From contig OX235265.1 of the NCBI GenBank assembly GCA_944472135.2, forward strand, positions 46,349,459-46,413,458: a stretch of 64,000 nt of DNA, in the 5' to 3' direction. The position numbers and the translations under genes were made by a program. Positions 1-20,232 of this stretch are shown piece after piece. The notes under the pieces were generated by a model, which was not told the origin of the DNA, ran no database searches, and saw nothing but the letters and a program-made list of their open reading frames with translations. Source of the DNA: Trichobilharzia regenti. Lineage: Eukaryota > Platyhelminthes > Trematoda > Strigeidida > Schistosomatidae. Every line of letters starts with the position of its first letter. Within the stretch, counting starts at the first letter, position 1.

Positions 1-27
1 TAGTGTCCATGTTTTACATTGGCTCTC

Positions 28-335
28 ATGGCTCAAGTGGTTTAGTGGATAACGCTTTGGTGTTTGAAACTAAGGGCTCTGGGTTCGAGCCTCGGTGGGA
101 ACATCATCACTCATTGACTAGGGAATGCAGGTACATCTAGATGAAGAGTCCTGAATAGGATGAAACGCGCATCGAGCTGGATTTCACTGTTAGTCACCAT
201 CCACCAATTAAATTCTAATTACATTCCCAGACATCGTCGAAGCATCTGAACAAGAAGCCGACACGTCAACCTGAGACTGAGCACTTCGGTCCAAACAATC
301 GACGGGGAAATCTAAAATTCAATTATACCCTAGTA
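28..335 (+). repeat. Sm-alpha-like SINE (S1) with degenerate hammerhead motif
   Basis: Three modules follow one another. The first is a tRNA-like head with an A-box-like segment near 35-55 and a B box (ggttcgagcc) near 82. The second is a hammerhead-like segment at 123-192. The third is a tail module (near 236-335) that recurs at 2520-2610, 41955-42055 and 42180-42300. This is the layout of schistosome Sm-alpha SINEs. The ribozyme core is damaged: CTGATGAG is replaced by a form with two extra bases before stem II, and no GUC-like cleavage triplet precedes CTGG, so self-cleavage is unlikely. Confidence 0.75.
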
Positions 336-727
336 CTATACTAAATAATCGTATACTCATTCTATCTGATCCCATATTGAGAATAATTTCACTACTTTAG
401 CAGAATAGGAAAATGAAAGAAATACTTAGTGAATATAGACTACACTTCGCAATTTCTGTTCGAATTGCCGAACACGCTGAGCAATTTGCTAAGTGAAAAC
501 AGTGATGTACCAGCCAAGATAGATACAAATATGGTGAAATACACACGTGTTGAATAAAGTGAACCTAATTTATAGTTTCGTTATCACTCTATGCTTGACC
601 TTTACAAATCGCCTTAGAGAAGTTCTGATATAACAATTAGGTAGTCATATTAATTAATTAAAATGAGAGGTGTCAACCTTATCGTGTACTCGGATATGTG
701 TTGATTGACATCGCTTTTCAAGCCCTC
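336..727. other. AT-rich spacer, nothing recognised
   Basis: I see no repeat module, RNA gene or coding exon here. A further exon of the minus-strand ATRIP-like gene could be hidden, but no open stretch with good splice sites was found. Confidence 0.3.
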
Positions 728-936
728 TCAAGTGGAACCCTATGGAGAGACGACGACACAGGTGTGCATCCGAGGGTGACATGGAAGAGATTGTTTGAGG
801 AGGAGATGAGAGCTTATGGACAATCATGGAGCTAACTAAAGGGGACTGCAGAGAACAAAGGGGAATAATGGAGATATGCTGCAGAAGCCCATATGTTCCA
901 CGCTGAACCCAGAGGAATAATAATAATAATAATCAG
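728..936 (+). mobile_element. family B (RTE-like) non-LTR fragment, 3' end
   Basis: Corresponds to the extreme 3' end of family B: the region coding for the end of the protein (gacatggaagagat, then gaggagatgagagc), followed by the conserved 'gttcc..' end and an AAT microsatellite tail at about 919-936. It abuts a second, independent copy starting near 961. Confidence 0.7.
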
Positions 937-960
937 TTAGAGATTAGATATAGCTTAACA

Positions 961-1870
961 CAGCGTCAGATAGTGGGAAACGAGAAGACAGGGATATCCT
1001 GGACCGATGTGAAGAACCTAGAAGACCTGGATTTCGCGCGTGGATCATTTATGTTTGATGTCACACAAAATCGAAGACTTACAAGCGAAAACCGACAAAC
1101 TGGTCGAAGAAGCAGCCAGTGAAGACAAGACTCCAGGTGAACATAGACAAGACGGAGGTTATGAAAATAACAAACCAACAACAACAGCAACAACATCCAG
1201 CGCCAATCATCATCAACGGGAGGGATTTGGAAGAGGTTACTTCATTCACTCACTTATCTAGGGAGCATTCTCTCAACTACAGGAAGTCGGAACGGACGAG
1301 GATGTCAAGCTGAGTGAGAATGAGGAAGGCGGAAATCTTCGTCACTCACCATCAACAACAAAATTCAATAGGATTTTCAATACAAACGTCAAGTCAGTCA
1401 GTTCTTCGATACGGTTCAGAAACTTGGCGGGTGGGTCACAAAGAATATTTCCAACAGCCTGTTGCAGACTTTACCTTTATCAACAACTGTCTTCGCTGGC
1501 TCTATACTGAAGATGACCGGCCCGGAAAGAATCACCAACAAGAAACTATGGGAAGAAACAAAACAAGAACAAACCAATCGCCAACCAACAAATATTCAGG
1601 AGAAAGTGGAGATGGATGGATTGGACACTCGCTGAGGAGGCCGCCACTGGGTGAGATCGCGCGTCAGGCCACCGCTCGAGTGGAACCGGAAAGGGAAACG
1701 ACGAAAGGGACGTCCAAGGGCGACATGGAGGAGATCGTGTGAAGAGGAGTTGAAACAGGGTGGACTAACATGGATGCAGGTAAAAAGTACAGAAGAAGGA
1801 AGACAGAAGCAGGTGGAGACGTGCAGTTGAAGCCCTATGTTCCACTAGGAACCCAAGGGAATAACAACAA
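961..1870 (+). mobile_element. family B (RTE-like) reverse-transcriptase fragment
   Basis: The translated frames carry the C-terminal half of an RTE-like endonuclease/RT polyprotein, broken by several frameshifts. Visible blocks are LCLMSHKIEDLQAKTDKL (after the RT active site), INGRDLEEVTSFTHL, VLRYGSETWRV, INNCLRWLY, GWIGHSLRRPP and DMEEIV. The catalytic YADD region and everything upstream is missing or altered. The 3' end (gttccactaggaaccc) closes with AAC/AAT repeats. It is a dead, 5'-truncated copy. Confidence 0.8.
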
Positions 1871-1999
1871 TATAGCTGTACACAGGGGTACACAAAAAAA
1901 GCAGAATGTTAGTATATCAACTCATAACTGTCAATGGAAAATTACATATTACATGATAAGAAAAATAGTTGGAAAATGTTAGCAACAATGAAAGCTCAC

Positions 2000-10071
<8,072 letters not shown>

Positions 10072-11802
10072 ACGTTAGCACAACTTTCAACAATCCTGAA
10101 AGCAAAACTGAGAGATGGAAAGCTATACTTGACGCAGTAATAGAGAAATAATTAAAATGACGGAGCTGAAAGTATGAAGTACAAAATGAAAATCAGACAG
10201 GTAAGAAAGAATAATAAAAAGATATTGATTTTGTTGCATAAATGTTAACAAAGTTTACGAAAATCCAATTAACTATTCTTCATCCACATGACTGAATAGA
10301 AGAGGTTCGTTTTATGTTTTCTCTTCACTTCAATTATCAAGGATTTAGTGGTCTCATTGAAACTCCATAGCATAATTGAATGACAAAAAAACAAAGCATC
10401 AAATCCTGTGAAAAGTTATACGCAGTCTAACAGGTCATGGTATGCTACAAGCAAACATGTCATCTAGCATGTCTGCGTGATTGACCTAACAACATAAAAC
10501 TTTGTACAGTAGTGCATTATCCCAATCTCCCAAACTTTGGGAAAGTAAATATTAGGTAAACACAAATATTGACGGAACTACAGTGAATAATATGTACGGA
10601 TAAACAATTAAATGAAGACCAATGAAAACTTCCACCGCTCGGAAGATGAAAGAGTAAATACATCTGCCTCAGTATAAATGAATTGAGGCCATATCAACAG
10701 CAGTGACCAAGCGCTGAGGAAGCATGTCCAAGGACCTGACAAACAGAGAAGGAATGACAGTTTTGAAGCCAATCGTCAGCTAAAAAATGATATCTGAATA
10801 TGAGAATGTAAGTTATCCTCTGAGAAGCTACAAGTGCACCAGATATACTAGCTTATTATGATACACAAACATATATTAACAGTGACTTTGCTAAAGGTCC
10901 GTTGCTTTAAAGTGAAATACAACAATAAATTAATTAGATAGACGTAATGTGCGTTGAATAATAACAGCTAAGCATTTTTCTCACAATTTTGAGATTTTAA
11001 AGGATTAAAAGCCTGGGAAGTTGGATGACACAAGAGACAGAGTTAACCACATATATGAGCTAATGTATGCATATAATTTGTGATTTCTCAAATAAAAAGC
11101 TTAAAGACAATTTTGGGGTTTTTAAAGAAAGCTCAACACAAGAATCGTAAGAAAATGTATCGCTCCCCCTCCCTGAATTTTACTCCAAAACTCCCCCCCC
11201 CGAAAAACCCCGAAATTATCCCAAAAGTTTTTATTTGGGTCCACGTCAATCAGACACCTAGCACTTTCAGCAGCCAAAGAATTTGGAACAAATATTTTAC
11301 CCCGTTTTAAGACTTTCACTAACTTAAAAATTCATGAACAGAGCTACATATCGGCAACCTACAGGTGCAGCGCGAACTGGTACGGACGGCCTTGAATACC
11401 TACCTGTAGCACTTAATCACAAAATGCGAGGCCATAATTGTACGGTTTTGGATACATTTTCAATATTCCTAATTTTAGAGATAAGCTTCATATATACGCT
11501 GGTTTCTGAAGTGAAGGAACCCAATATCTTGTAAGATAGTGAATCTACAAAAATCAGCATTCAAATTATGTAATATCTTATTTACTAGTTGGTATTCAAT
11601 AATAAATTTCTTCAATTTCGATTTTTGACACCAAGATGAAGTCTCATGACATATTGTGTATTCATACGAAATTCATTTCCCTTTACTCGCCTGTCATAGC
11701 TTGAGCTGACGATGGCGGGATCGGTAGGAGGTTCTGGATATACTTGAATTTTAGTCTGCGGCGTACCTCTCTTTCAAATTTCAGATTTAGATGCAGACAT
11801 TT
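10072..11802. other. intergenic, nothing recognised
   Basis: AT-rich sequence upstream of the ATRIP-like gene, presumably holding its promoter. The only odd feature is a C-rich block (cccctccctg, then nine C) at 11164-11205. No repeat family or exon recognised. Confidence 0.3.
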
Positions 11803-13425
11803 TGAATGGGGATAGAAAAGTTGGAGCTTATGTTAATCCTTTTCTAGTAAATTTCTGTGCTTGTTCAAACCCTTCTAGAATAAATCAGTTGAGGTTGCAG
11901 ACGCCACTTCTTCTCGCAATTGGTTCTAGGAGTTAGCAACTCGGTGTGAGGACCAGTACTCCGCAACAATATGGTTCCTCCTTGGCTTTTTAACTCCCCT
12001 GCTGTATCCTCTAAGGTGTTCCGACCACCTAGTTGGAAAGAAAAGGGAGAATAGGTCAGGTCCGTAGCCATTATTTAAAATTTTGAATATAGTAATTAAA
12101 TCTGTCTGCCTACGGTATGACAGCGAGAAGGGATTTAAACCGTCTAGTCTTTCCTCGTACGACGAAGTAGTCATACCGAGAGTCATACGTGTGGCCTTCC
12201 TTTGGACCCTCCAAAATATGTGAGTCCCGTTTAAGACAAGGATTGGTGGCCTGGATACAGCTTTTGGGTCTTCACCTCGCCAGAGATGCATTTAAGGAGA
12301 TGAACATATCTCTGGTAATTCTAGTAAAGGCTCTGCGAATCGCCCATAAGGATCTGAAACTACGTTCAGTCACCGCGAGACAATGTGCTATAGTCTTGAA
12401 ATCGTGACTTACTATGACACTTAAATCGAAATGGGTCTAAACTAATGGGAGTATTTTTCCCTCTAGTTTGTAGGCGCTGATTATTGCGTGTCCAATGCTC
12501 ATGGCTGTACATTTCGCTACATTGATCAGGAGCATCTACTGTCTAGACTACTCCGACAATTTCTTGAGATCCTCTTGCAACCTGAGCGTATCACTGTTGC
12601 CCTTCTGCTCTCTCCAGATTTTTAAGTCTTCTGTATGTATGACCATAGGGGAATCGGTGAGCACAGATAACTCATTGAGATACGAAATAAATGGAAGTGG
12701 ACCGAGTACCGTGACTTGTGCCCATCCACCAAGCGGGAGGAGAGTTTTAAATTGAGCCTAACCGTCTACCTCCTATCTGTAAGGAATTCCCTAATCAAGT
12801 CCACTAAGCTGCCTTTTTAACCAAGGTTCTCCAGCTTCATGAATAGTCTTTTGTGAGGAACTTTATCGAAGGCCTTGCTGGGGACGACGTCAATGGGTCT
12901 TCTGTTTTCCCTTGATCTGACTAAGCTTTCTCTTGTAGTGATATTTGACAGGCATGAGAGGTTTCCTCGGAAGCCACGCTGTGCTCTGGATAACAAATTG
13001 TTGTTTCCTAAATATGCCATGATACTTTTCTTGATGATTCTGTCCAGTGTCTTGATTAAAGTACCAGTGAGACTAATAGACCTATAATTGAAGGGGGTTG
13101 TCTTGATCCTCCTTTATTGATGGTGGTTACTATGGCGTCCTTCCAGTCTCGCAGTAACACTCAATTTAGGAGAGGTAGCCTGATCGTGGTCAGTGGCCTG
13201 GCTATGTTAGCTGATAGCTCCTTGAGAATCCTTGGATGAAGATTATCAGGACACACTGATTTCCCTACATCTAGTTTAATTAAGCAGTTGAGCACGATTT
13301 CTTGGTCGATGTCAACGGAATCTATCCCGTGTTCCTCTGATGCAGCCAGAGCTGATCCAGTAGAGTGGCGACCCCTGTGAGTTCAATCAGTTCTCTAGTT
13401 TGTTAGACTCCCGATTTGGTCTGAA
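11803..13425 (-). mobile_element. CR1-clade non-LTR retrotransposon, 5'-truncated and broken
   Basis: On the minus strand, from 13330 downward, the broken frames contain CR1-type RT blocks: LKELSANIARPL, then RGFRGNLSC, VVPSKAFDKVPHKRLFMKLE and, at the C-terminus, ATRMTLGMTTSSYEERLDGL, NPFSLSYRRQTDLITIFKIL. The endonuclease domain is absent. Stops and frameshifts separate the blocks. Schistosome CR1-clade families include SR1, SR3 and Perere; I do not assign one. The last 500 bases are repeated almost exactly at 25706-26222. Confidence 0.85.
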
Positions 13426-13739
13426 AGCAAGATTATAATTCTAATAATGCGATTATTTGTGGCAGAATGCTCGCCACCCAGGCATGTCGTCCCGGTTCAT
13501 TCCTTATATCATCGACACACTCCAAGGCCTGAGAAAGAGATGAAATCAGGTGTTACATCAGCAGCCCCACGAATTATGATGAGCAGTTTAAGGGCAACAT
13601 TGTTGAGGTGGAAGGCAATGGAAGCCAACCCGAGATCTCTCTTCTTATGTGCAAACTGTTGTGCTTTTATTCGGGCCAGTCTGTATTCAGCTAAAAACGG
13701 GACAACACTTGCTGTCAGTCAAGCCTCATAAACCGTCAA
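13426..13739. other. spacer between CR1 and BEL elements
   Basis: Contains an open frame of 94 codons on the plus strand without recognisable similarity. On the minus strand it is flanking DNA just outside the downstream LTR of the BEL element. Nothing else seen. Confidence 0.3.
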
Positions 13740-14060
13740 TGTCCGGCTCTTGCTACGCTGGACCTCACGCTGTCAGAAACGCTTAGTATTAACCAACGCG
13801 AAAACCAAAACACTGTTTGGCGACTCAAGAATTCTTAATTCTAACGCCAACACAACTAACAATACTATTATCACAGAGTAAGGTCTAAGAACAAAAGTTA
13901 TAACAATGAATCACGATAATGCTTCTGGCAGTTTTAAGCCTCCTTCTGGACAGCGACCGGTGAGATGATGACTGTCGGATTGATGACCCGCGAAAAATAT
14001 GGAGCTGGGTTCGGGCAAAACAACCATGAATTGATCGTTCAATCTTCAACTGCATTGACA
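13740..14060 (-). repeat. BEL/Pao 3' LTR (downstream copy)
   Basis: About 321 bases, homologous over its length to 20233-20560. Shared blocks include tggacctcacgctgtc, gctccatattt (tccatattt) and the boundary motifs. On the minus strand it runs TGTCAATGCAG...GGACA, giving TG...CA ends. The two copies are clearly diverged, with indels. Confidence 0.7.
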
Positions 14061-14722
14061 CTCCCTGGCAAAAAAGGGATCCAACCCTTTTTTCCTTCAC
14101 GACCAATGCACGTCGACTTGGATGCCATTGCGAGAACCTGGGTCACACGGACAGAGCTGAAATGGAAAACAAACAGAAGAGCTAACACACCACAGGCATA
14201 CCCACAGCACAATCTCACACATCGATGACGACCTACGCCTTCCAGTTAAAAGCATCCTATTGCAACACAATCTTCTCGACATCTTGCAACACAATCGCCA
14301 CTTGCTGGAATGACCCTTGCATAACGCAACGTGACCATAGCAGCACCTCATGATACTCTTCACACATCCTCTTATCTACCCACTACCAATTACCACTCCG
14401 ATCGCTTGTCATTCATTCTGCCTCAGTTCTAGTAGCGGTGACGTATGCGAGCCTCAGTCGTTTACACTCTTTCTCCCCGGCGTGTGAGACCACAGCTAAC
14501 AATTATCTTCGTGTGCATTTCATTCTCAGCAATAGCCTCCCCGGCGTATATGACCCATCTGCTGTCTTTAACATCAATCAATTCATTTACGGATGTAGAA
14601 GACTCAAAACAACTTCAGAAGTAATCACGACGAAAAATTTAACAAAATTATGCAATAGCAACAAGATACGAAAACAACAGGTAAATACAGTGAATCGAAA
14701 GACGCCAATTCATATGATACAC

Positions 14723-14747
14723 CATACATACATACATACATACAAAC
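14723..14747. repeat. (CATA)n microsatellite
   Basis: Six tandem CATA units inside the 3' region of the BEL element. Confidence 0.9.
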
Positions 14748-14764
14748 AGTACACATAACCTCGC

Positions 14765-15240
14765 CGATCATGTCTTGATGGAATTCCTTTGAAGAATCGC
14801 AGGACTTACACCAGTACGCCTGCAACCCTTCTCAAGTTGACGATTGTAAGTTATAGAATGTCCGGACACAAACAAGATTAACCAACAATTACATTAGTTA
14901 GAACCCACACAATTACTTAACACAAACATATTGACAATCAATACATCAAAGTGGTGGATTCTGCCTTGACGAACTACCCTTAAAGAACTGTAGGACTTAC
15001 AGCAGTACGCCTACATTCCTTCTCAGGTTGATGATCCAAGTGAAGGTCGTCCAGACACAAACAGAATTATCAACAGACAGATGACAGATGATACCAATTC
15101 AGTATATACAACATGAACATATGTACAAAATCATACACCAAGCACGATGGACTGCGCACCGACGTACTACCCTTGAAGAATGGTAGGACTTACAACAGTA
15201 TGCCTACAACGCTTCTCAGGTTGACGCCATAGGTTGGAAA
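14765..15240. repeat. tandem repeat, about 195-bp period, in BEL 3' region
   Basis: Three diverged units at about 14765, 14960 and 15155 share the blocks 'ctacccttgaagaa', 'taggacttacaacagtac', 'cgcctacaac..cttctcag' and 'gttgacg', each followed by a variable AC-rich spacer. The third unit overlaps the end of the integrase frame. Confidence 0.75.
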
Positions 15241-16623
15241 ATCCTCAAGTGGTTCATCCTCCGACTCTCGACTCTCAGCACCCTCCAGTAGACACAGTTT
15301 CATGATATCTCTCAACAACATACCACCACTTGTTCTCACCTCAATCGTCCTCACCAACCCATCACCGCTACAAAGTAGCCTTTCTACCACTCCCAAACGC
15401 CATCTACCTGGGGCACATTTATCTGCTACTAAGACTATATCACCAACCTTTAAGTTTCGGCACAACTTTTTCCACTTGTCTCTGGTTTGCAGTGTTAGAA
15501 CATACTCCTTTAACCATCTTTTCCAAAATATATCTTTCATGTGCCTGGCTTGTTTCCATCTTTTAATCGTAGGTATTCCTTCCGCGCTTAAGTCCTCTAT
15601 GCCAGGGTTGCCTCTCAATAACAATAATTTATTTGGGGTTAACACATCAAAATCCTTGACGTCGTCCCTCACAGGTAATAACGGCCGGTCATTTAATATT
15701 CGTTCAGCTTCACAAAAAAATGTCTCCAGCGTTTCGTCATTCAAACTCTGGTTTTTAATTATGGAGCTTAAAATACGCTTGATAATTCCTATAAGTCTTT
15801 CCCATAGCCCACCTCTATGGCTGGCATGTGGTGGGTTGAAGTGCCACTCGATGTTCCTTTTCAGTAACTCTTCATGAACTCTCGTTTGAGGACCTTCGAA
15901 GTACTCTTTAAGCTCGGCGTGACAGCCAACAAAATTAGTCCCTCTGTCGCTGAACATCATCTTCGGTACACCTCGGCGATTTATAAATCTATGTAATGCT
16001 AGCACGAATGAATCAGTAGTTAACGTATGAACCATCTCAATATGCACAGCTCTCATTTTCAAACAGGTGAATAAACAGCCATATCTTTTACATAGGGTTC
16101 TGCCTCTCTTCACTACAAAAGGTCCGAACAAATCCACTCCGACGTACTCGAATGGATAATTCCCTTCAGAAGCTTGCCACGCTGGGAGTGGTGCCATCAT
16201 CTGCTGTGCTGAACGAGCATTTCGGAGTTTACATTCCATGCACTTATCAATTATTTTACGGACAGCAGTACCTCCCTTCACTATCCAGAACTTACATCGA
16301 ATACTTGATAGTACTTGCGAAGTACCCAAATGACCTTCAAGAACATGGTAGTGTCTTATAATGAGATCAGTGACTGGATGGTAGCAAGGTAATAAAGCCG
16401 GATGACGGGTCTCATATGACGATTCTAACATTTGTAGACGTCCACCAACTCTAGCGATCCCTTCGGAAACTATCGGAGATAATCTATCTAACCGCACCTT
16501 GAAATCTGCGAAATCGGGACTATCCTCCTTGGCAATCTCACCCCACGCTTCCCACTGAGCAGCCCTCAAAATCGCTAACTCTGCATTTCTAATATCTTCG
16601 ACTCTCAAAGGTCCCACATTCAT
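15190..16623 (-). pseudogene. BEL/Pao integrase region
   Basis: A 477-codon open frame. It starts within the RNase H/integrase linker and contains an HHCC zinc finger (HYHVLEGHLG...CMECK) and the catalytic DDE core: VGVDLFGPF (first Asp), MFSDRGTNFVG (second Asp) and HASHRGGLWERLIG (Glu). A C-terminal stretch follows with DIVLVADKCAPGRWRLG, a chromo-like end typical of Pao integrases. It acts, in intact elements, to insert cDNA in the nucleus. The catalytic residues are intact although upstream frames are broken. Confidence 0.88.
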
Positions 16624-17195
16624 ATTTTCGTATCCTCAAGATGCATGACCTTTAAATACGTAACATATCGTGTCAACCACGCAACAGCTTTCAGTAGTTT
16701 GTACCAAGAAGAATAATATTTAAAAAGTGGATGTAAACCTGAATGTCTTTCTTGAGTAGATGTTAAACTGACACTTGTCTTCAACTCCAAGGCACTCTCG
16801 TTTATCGGTGGTTCATCTTCTCTACGAGGCCACATACTATCAGCCCTTAGCAAGAACTCTGGACCACTTATTTTTAACCACATTCATATCAATAACTCCT
16901 CACGGTGCTAGATCAGCTGGATTTTTCCAGACGGTACGTACCTCCACTGCTCAACAGTTGTTAGTTCACGAATTTGAGATACTCTGTTAGCTACAAAACA
17001 TGCATATCTTGCTGACTCGTTGCGTATATAATATATCACAGACATCGAATCAGTCCAAAACGTTACAGGATACTTGGGATAATCCAACTCTTTACACACC
17101 GTTGTGAATAACTGCGCAGCTAGCAATGCTGCAGGAAGTTCTAATCTCGGAATCGAAACCGTCTTTAGAGGTGCAACTCTAGATTTACCCATCAC
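16620..17195 (-). pseudogene. BEL/Pao RNase H region (two frames)
   Basis: Two open pieces (17195-16908 and 16883-16620) in different frames. The first has the RNase H-like blocks VSIPRLELPAALLAAQL and FWTDSMSVIYYIRNESARY, with the catalytic-type Asp in WTDS. The second carries the connector to integrase. At least one frameshift separates them near 16890-16905. Confidence 0.8.
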
Positions 17196-17218
17196 CAGGC
17201 TAACATCTATATCATTCC

Positions 17219-18160
17219 TTAAGGTGGTTCTGATGTATACGGCTGCACCAAATCCAACCTCAGAGGCATCAGAAAAACATGGAAGTCAATTATATCATGA
17301 TTTCTCGACGGCTTAAGTGGACGTGAGACGGAATGTAGATTCAGCATTCTTAAACTGTTAACCCACCCCTTCCACTCTTCTCTCTGCCTCTCACTTAATG
17401 GTTCATCCCACTGTAACCCTTTCCTGCATGTCTCTTGAAATAACCTCCTAGCCGGAAGTAGATAAGGTGCTACTAATCCAAGTGGGTCAAACACGGACGA
17501 CAACACAGAGAGCACACCTCTCCGAGTAACTGGCTTATCAATATCACCAACACTAAATCCAAAGGTATCAGAGTTCACATCCCATCGCATACCTAATGTG
17601 CGTTCAACTGGTAGAGTATCAACAGGCAAATCTCGTACGGTAGGTGCTCTGTCTTCTGGATCTATATGCTTCAAAACGTCTAGGCTGTTCGAGACCCACT
17701 TAGTTAGACGAAAGCCGGCCTTAGCTAACACTTCAGTAATGCTTGTTGCAAATCTAACTGCAGACTTATCATCATCGAAGGAGGCTAAACAATCATCCAC
17801 GTAGAAGCAACAATCTATGACGTCCAGCAAATCATTAGAACCAAATGTGGACACTGCCTTTCGTAGAGCAAAATTAGCACAAAACGGGGGGGACGTGGCA
17901 CCAAATGGATGCACTGTCATCCTATATTCTGACACCTTACCACAAGGACCGTCATCAAACCACAAGAACCTCAAGTGATCTCTGTCACTCTCTGGCACCT
18001 TCACCTGTAGGAACATTTCCTCTATATCCACAGCGACAGCAACTGTAAACTTTCTGAATCTTAACAGCAGTCCAACTAATGAGCTCACGCAATCTGGGCC
18101 ACTATACAGATTATCATTTAAAGAGACTCCTTCATGTTTCGCAGAACAATCAAACACCAC
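17219..18160 (-). pseudogene. BEL/Pao reverse transcriptase region
   Basis: About 313 codons. RT blocks visible are VVFD-type start (MVFDCSAKHEG), VAVDIEEMFLQV (palm Asp), RMTVHPFGATSPPF, and the active site FYVDDCLASF. Thumb/connection motifs follow (AGFRLTKWVSNS, LGMRWDVNSDTF, VFDPLGLVAPYLLPAR), which are characteristic of Pao/BEL polymerases. It overlaps the preceding frame by about 40 bases, showing a frameshift. Confidence 0.88.
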
Positions 18161-19530
18161 AGGAGTTTACCTGGCTTCCTCGGGTTAAAGACGGGATGAT
18201 GGGGCAAATACCACTTCCCTGGCTCACTCTGATCAACTAGTCTTTCAACGTAACCCTTCATTACATGTTTATCGACGACATCCTTATATTTGGACCAGAG
18301 TTCTGCATCCGTCAGAAATTTCTTCTGTAAACCCATTAGTCTCTTAAGAGCAACTTTCCTATTACAAACTAACTGTCTATCTTTGAATCTCCATGGTAGG
18401 CCAACGCTGAAACGCCCGTTTTCGTATTTACAAGACTCCTCAGCTATTTTAACTGCCTTTAAGTCTTCTACAGAACGACCCTTCTCTGGGACACCGCAGT
18501 CACAAAACTCCTTGTCATACATATTTTTAATCATAGTTTCTAGTTTGTCCCCATCGTTTGCAACTAATGATGATATGTGGACTATGGGTATAGGTCCTCT
18601 CACTGTCCATCCCAGCGGTGTTTTCGTCGCGAACAGATCATCTCTACCTCCGAATCTCTCTTCTAATACCTTGTGAGCTTCTGGCACACTACATCCAATG
18701 AGTATTCTCACTCTTCCATCTTGCAGTGTTGGAAACGGTATGTCACACAGGTGTGGCTTACCGACAACTGTTTCACGACTAGGTACTATAGCTTGGCCGA
18801 GTTTTATACTGGAGGTATTGTAAGCAGTATCTACTTCAACTGTTTCCCCAGTAGTCAACGATTCTAACTGGGATGACACTCGTTCACATACTACCGTTTT
18901 TGAAGAATTAAAAGTATTTACAACCAAGGGTTGCCTTGGACCCTTGGTACCCAAGCAACTAGCCAACTTAGCATCTATCAATGTAACGCCTGAACCGTTA
19001 TCCAACAATGCATAAGTATCTACCGGAGATTTCGGTCCTTTCACCTTAACTGGTAATACACCTAAATAAACTTGTGGGTTATCAAGGGGTCTAGAGATAC
19101 TATTACAATTAACCGAATTCCCCTGTTCGCTTACTTTCCTCAGAAGTGGGTGCATATAAGATAAACCACTACTTCCTTTGCCTGTCGCCTTACACTTCAA
19201 CTTTGTATGCCGAATCTTTAAACAACTGAAACACAGCCGCTTCTGTTTTGCGATTTTTAAACTTTCTACGGGAGACACAGCAATGAAACGATTGCAGTCA
19301 CTCAATTGATGCGTGTTATCGCAAACAATACACTCATCCTTTCTCGTTGGGCCTTCAGCCTTCACTACAAGTGCTTTCTTTATATTCACCGGTTCCCTAG
19401 GTTCTACCTTAGAAGGAAAAATGCTGGCGAATTTGCCCATCGCCTGGTTGACACTGTCTTTTACCAGTTTCAGAATATCATCGAACTTTGGCTCAATACC
19501 TTCAACCTCTATACGGGAGCTTATCTTCAC
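18118..19530 (-). pseudogene. BEL/Pao gag zinc knuckles, protease and RT N-terminus
   Basis: 470 codons. Order: gag C-terminal part; two CCHC-like knuckles (CIVCDNTHQLSDC and CFSCLKIRHTKLKC); aspartic protease with YALLDNGSGVTLID; protease flap region (RILIGCSVPEAH, a BEL signature); the start of RT with WYLPHHPVFNPRKPGK. The protease motif is DNGSG where DSG/DTG is usual; this variant is common in BEL elements. Confidence 0.87.
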
Positions 19531-19686
19531 CCATTTCCTTTACAGTCGAGTAGGTGGGCGTCTCTCTATTACCTCTAGGACTGAACTTGAGTTCATATTA
19601 CTCATTTGATTCACCGAAATCAACATATTCCTGTAAGTCATCAGATTATCTAAAAACTCATTGAGTGCCTTGGAGTCATCTTGTAA

Positions 19687-20178
19687 TTAACTACCATTAC
19701 CCTTAACAGCCTCGAATACGTTTCTTACAATCATCGAAGATCTTCCGAATCTTTGACGCAGTATACTCATAGCTTCAGAGTATCCTTTGTTTGGCTTCAT
19801 AAACTTACAGCACTGTATAGCTCTTGAAGCAACTCCAGTGCAGTACCTTACCAGATGCATCAAGTTTGTTTCATCATTTGATAAAAAACTGCTCAACATG
19901 ATTTCAAACTCCTTTATAAACTGTAAATAGTCAGCTGGGTTTCCGTCGAAAGACTGAGGCTCGTACTTAGGAAGCTTGACATTCATATTATCCCTAGACG
20001 GCGAAAAATGGACATCAATCTTATCATGCTTAACATCAAATACATCATTACATATAACAGGCAACTCATCATTACTTACTTTCATGTCTGCTTCCAAAAC
20101 GCTCCGTCCTTTCTTCGACCCAAGCATCTTTGAAATTGACCAAAAGTTCCAGAAACGTTCCAGATAACACTTGTCCAA
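19687..20178 (-). pseudogene. BEL/Pao gag N-terminal region
   Basis: 163 codons. The likely true start is the internal ATG at about 20127 (MLGSKKGRSV). It contains YEPQSFDGNPADYLQFIKEF, the Pao/BEL gag block ('F.GDP..Y..F...F'), and AIQCCKFMKPNKGYSEAMSI with LRQRFG. It ends at a stop just before a 150-base gap from the next open frame. Confidence 0.82.
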
Positions 20179-20232
20179 CGAAGACGGGCAGACGCGAGAA
20201 AAGACTAACAGAAACTATCAAGAACCATCAAT

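Noticed and set aside
123..192. An active hammerhead ribozyme
   Set aside because: The core has two extra bases before stem II and lacks an NUH triplet before CTGG.
15302..15877. Plus-strand open frame of 191 codons
   Set aside because: It lies opposite the BEL integrase frame, which has clear catalytic motifs; the plus-strand product has no recognisable content.
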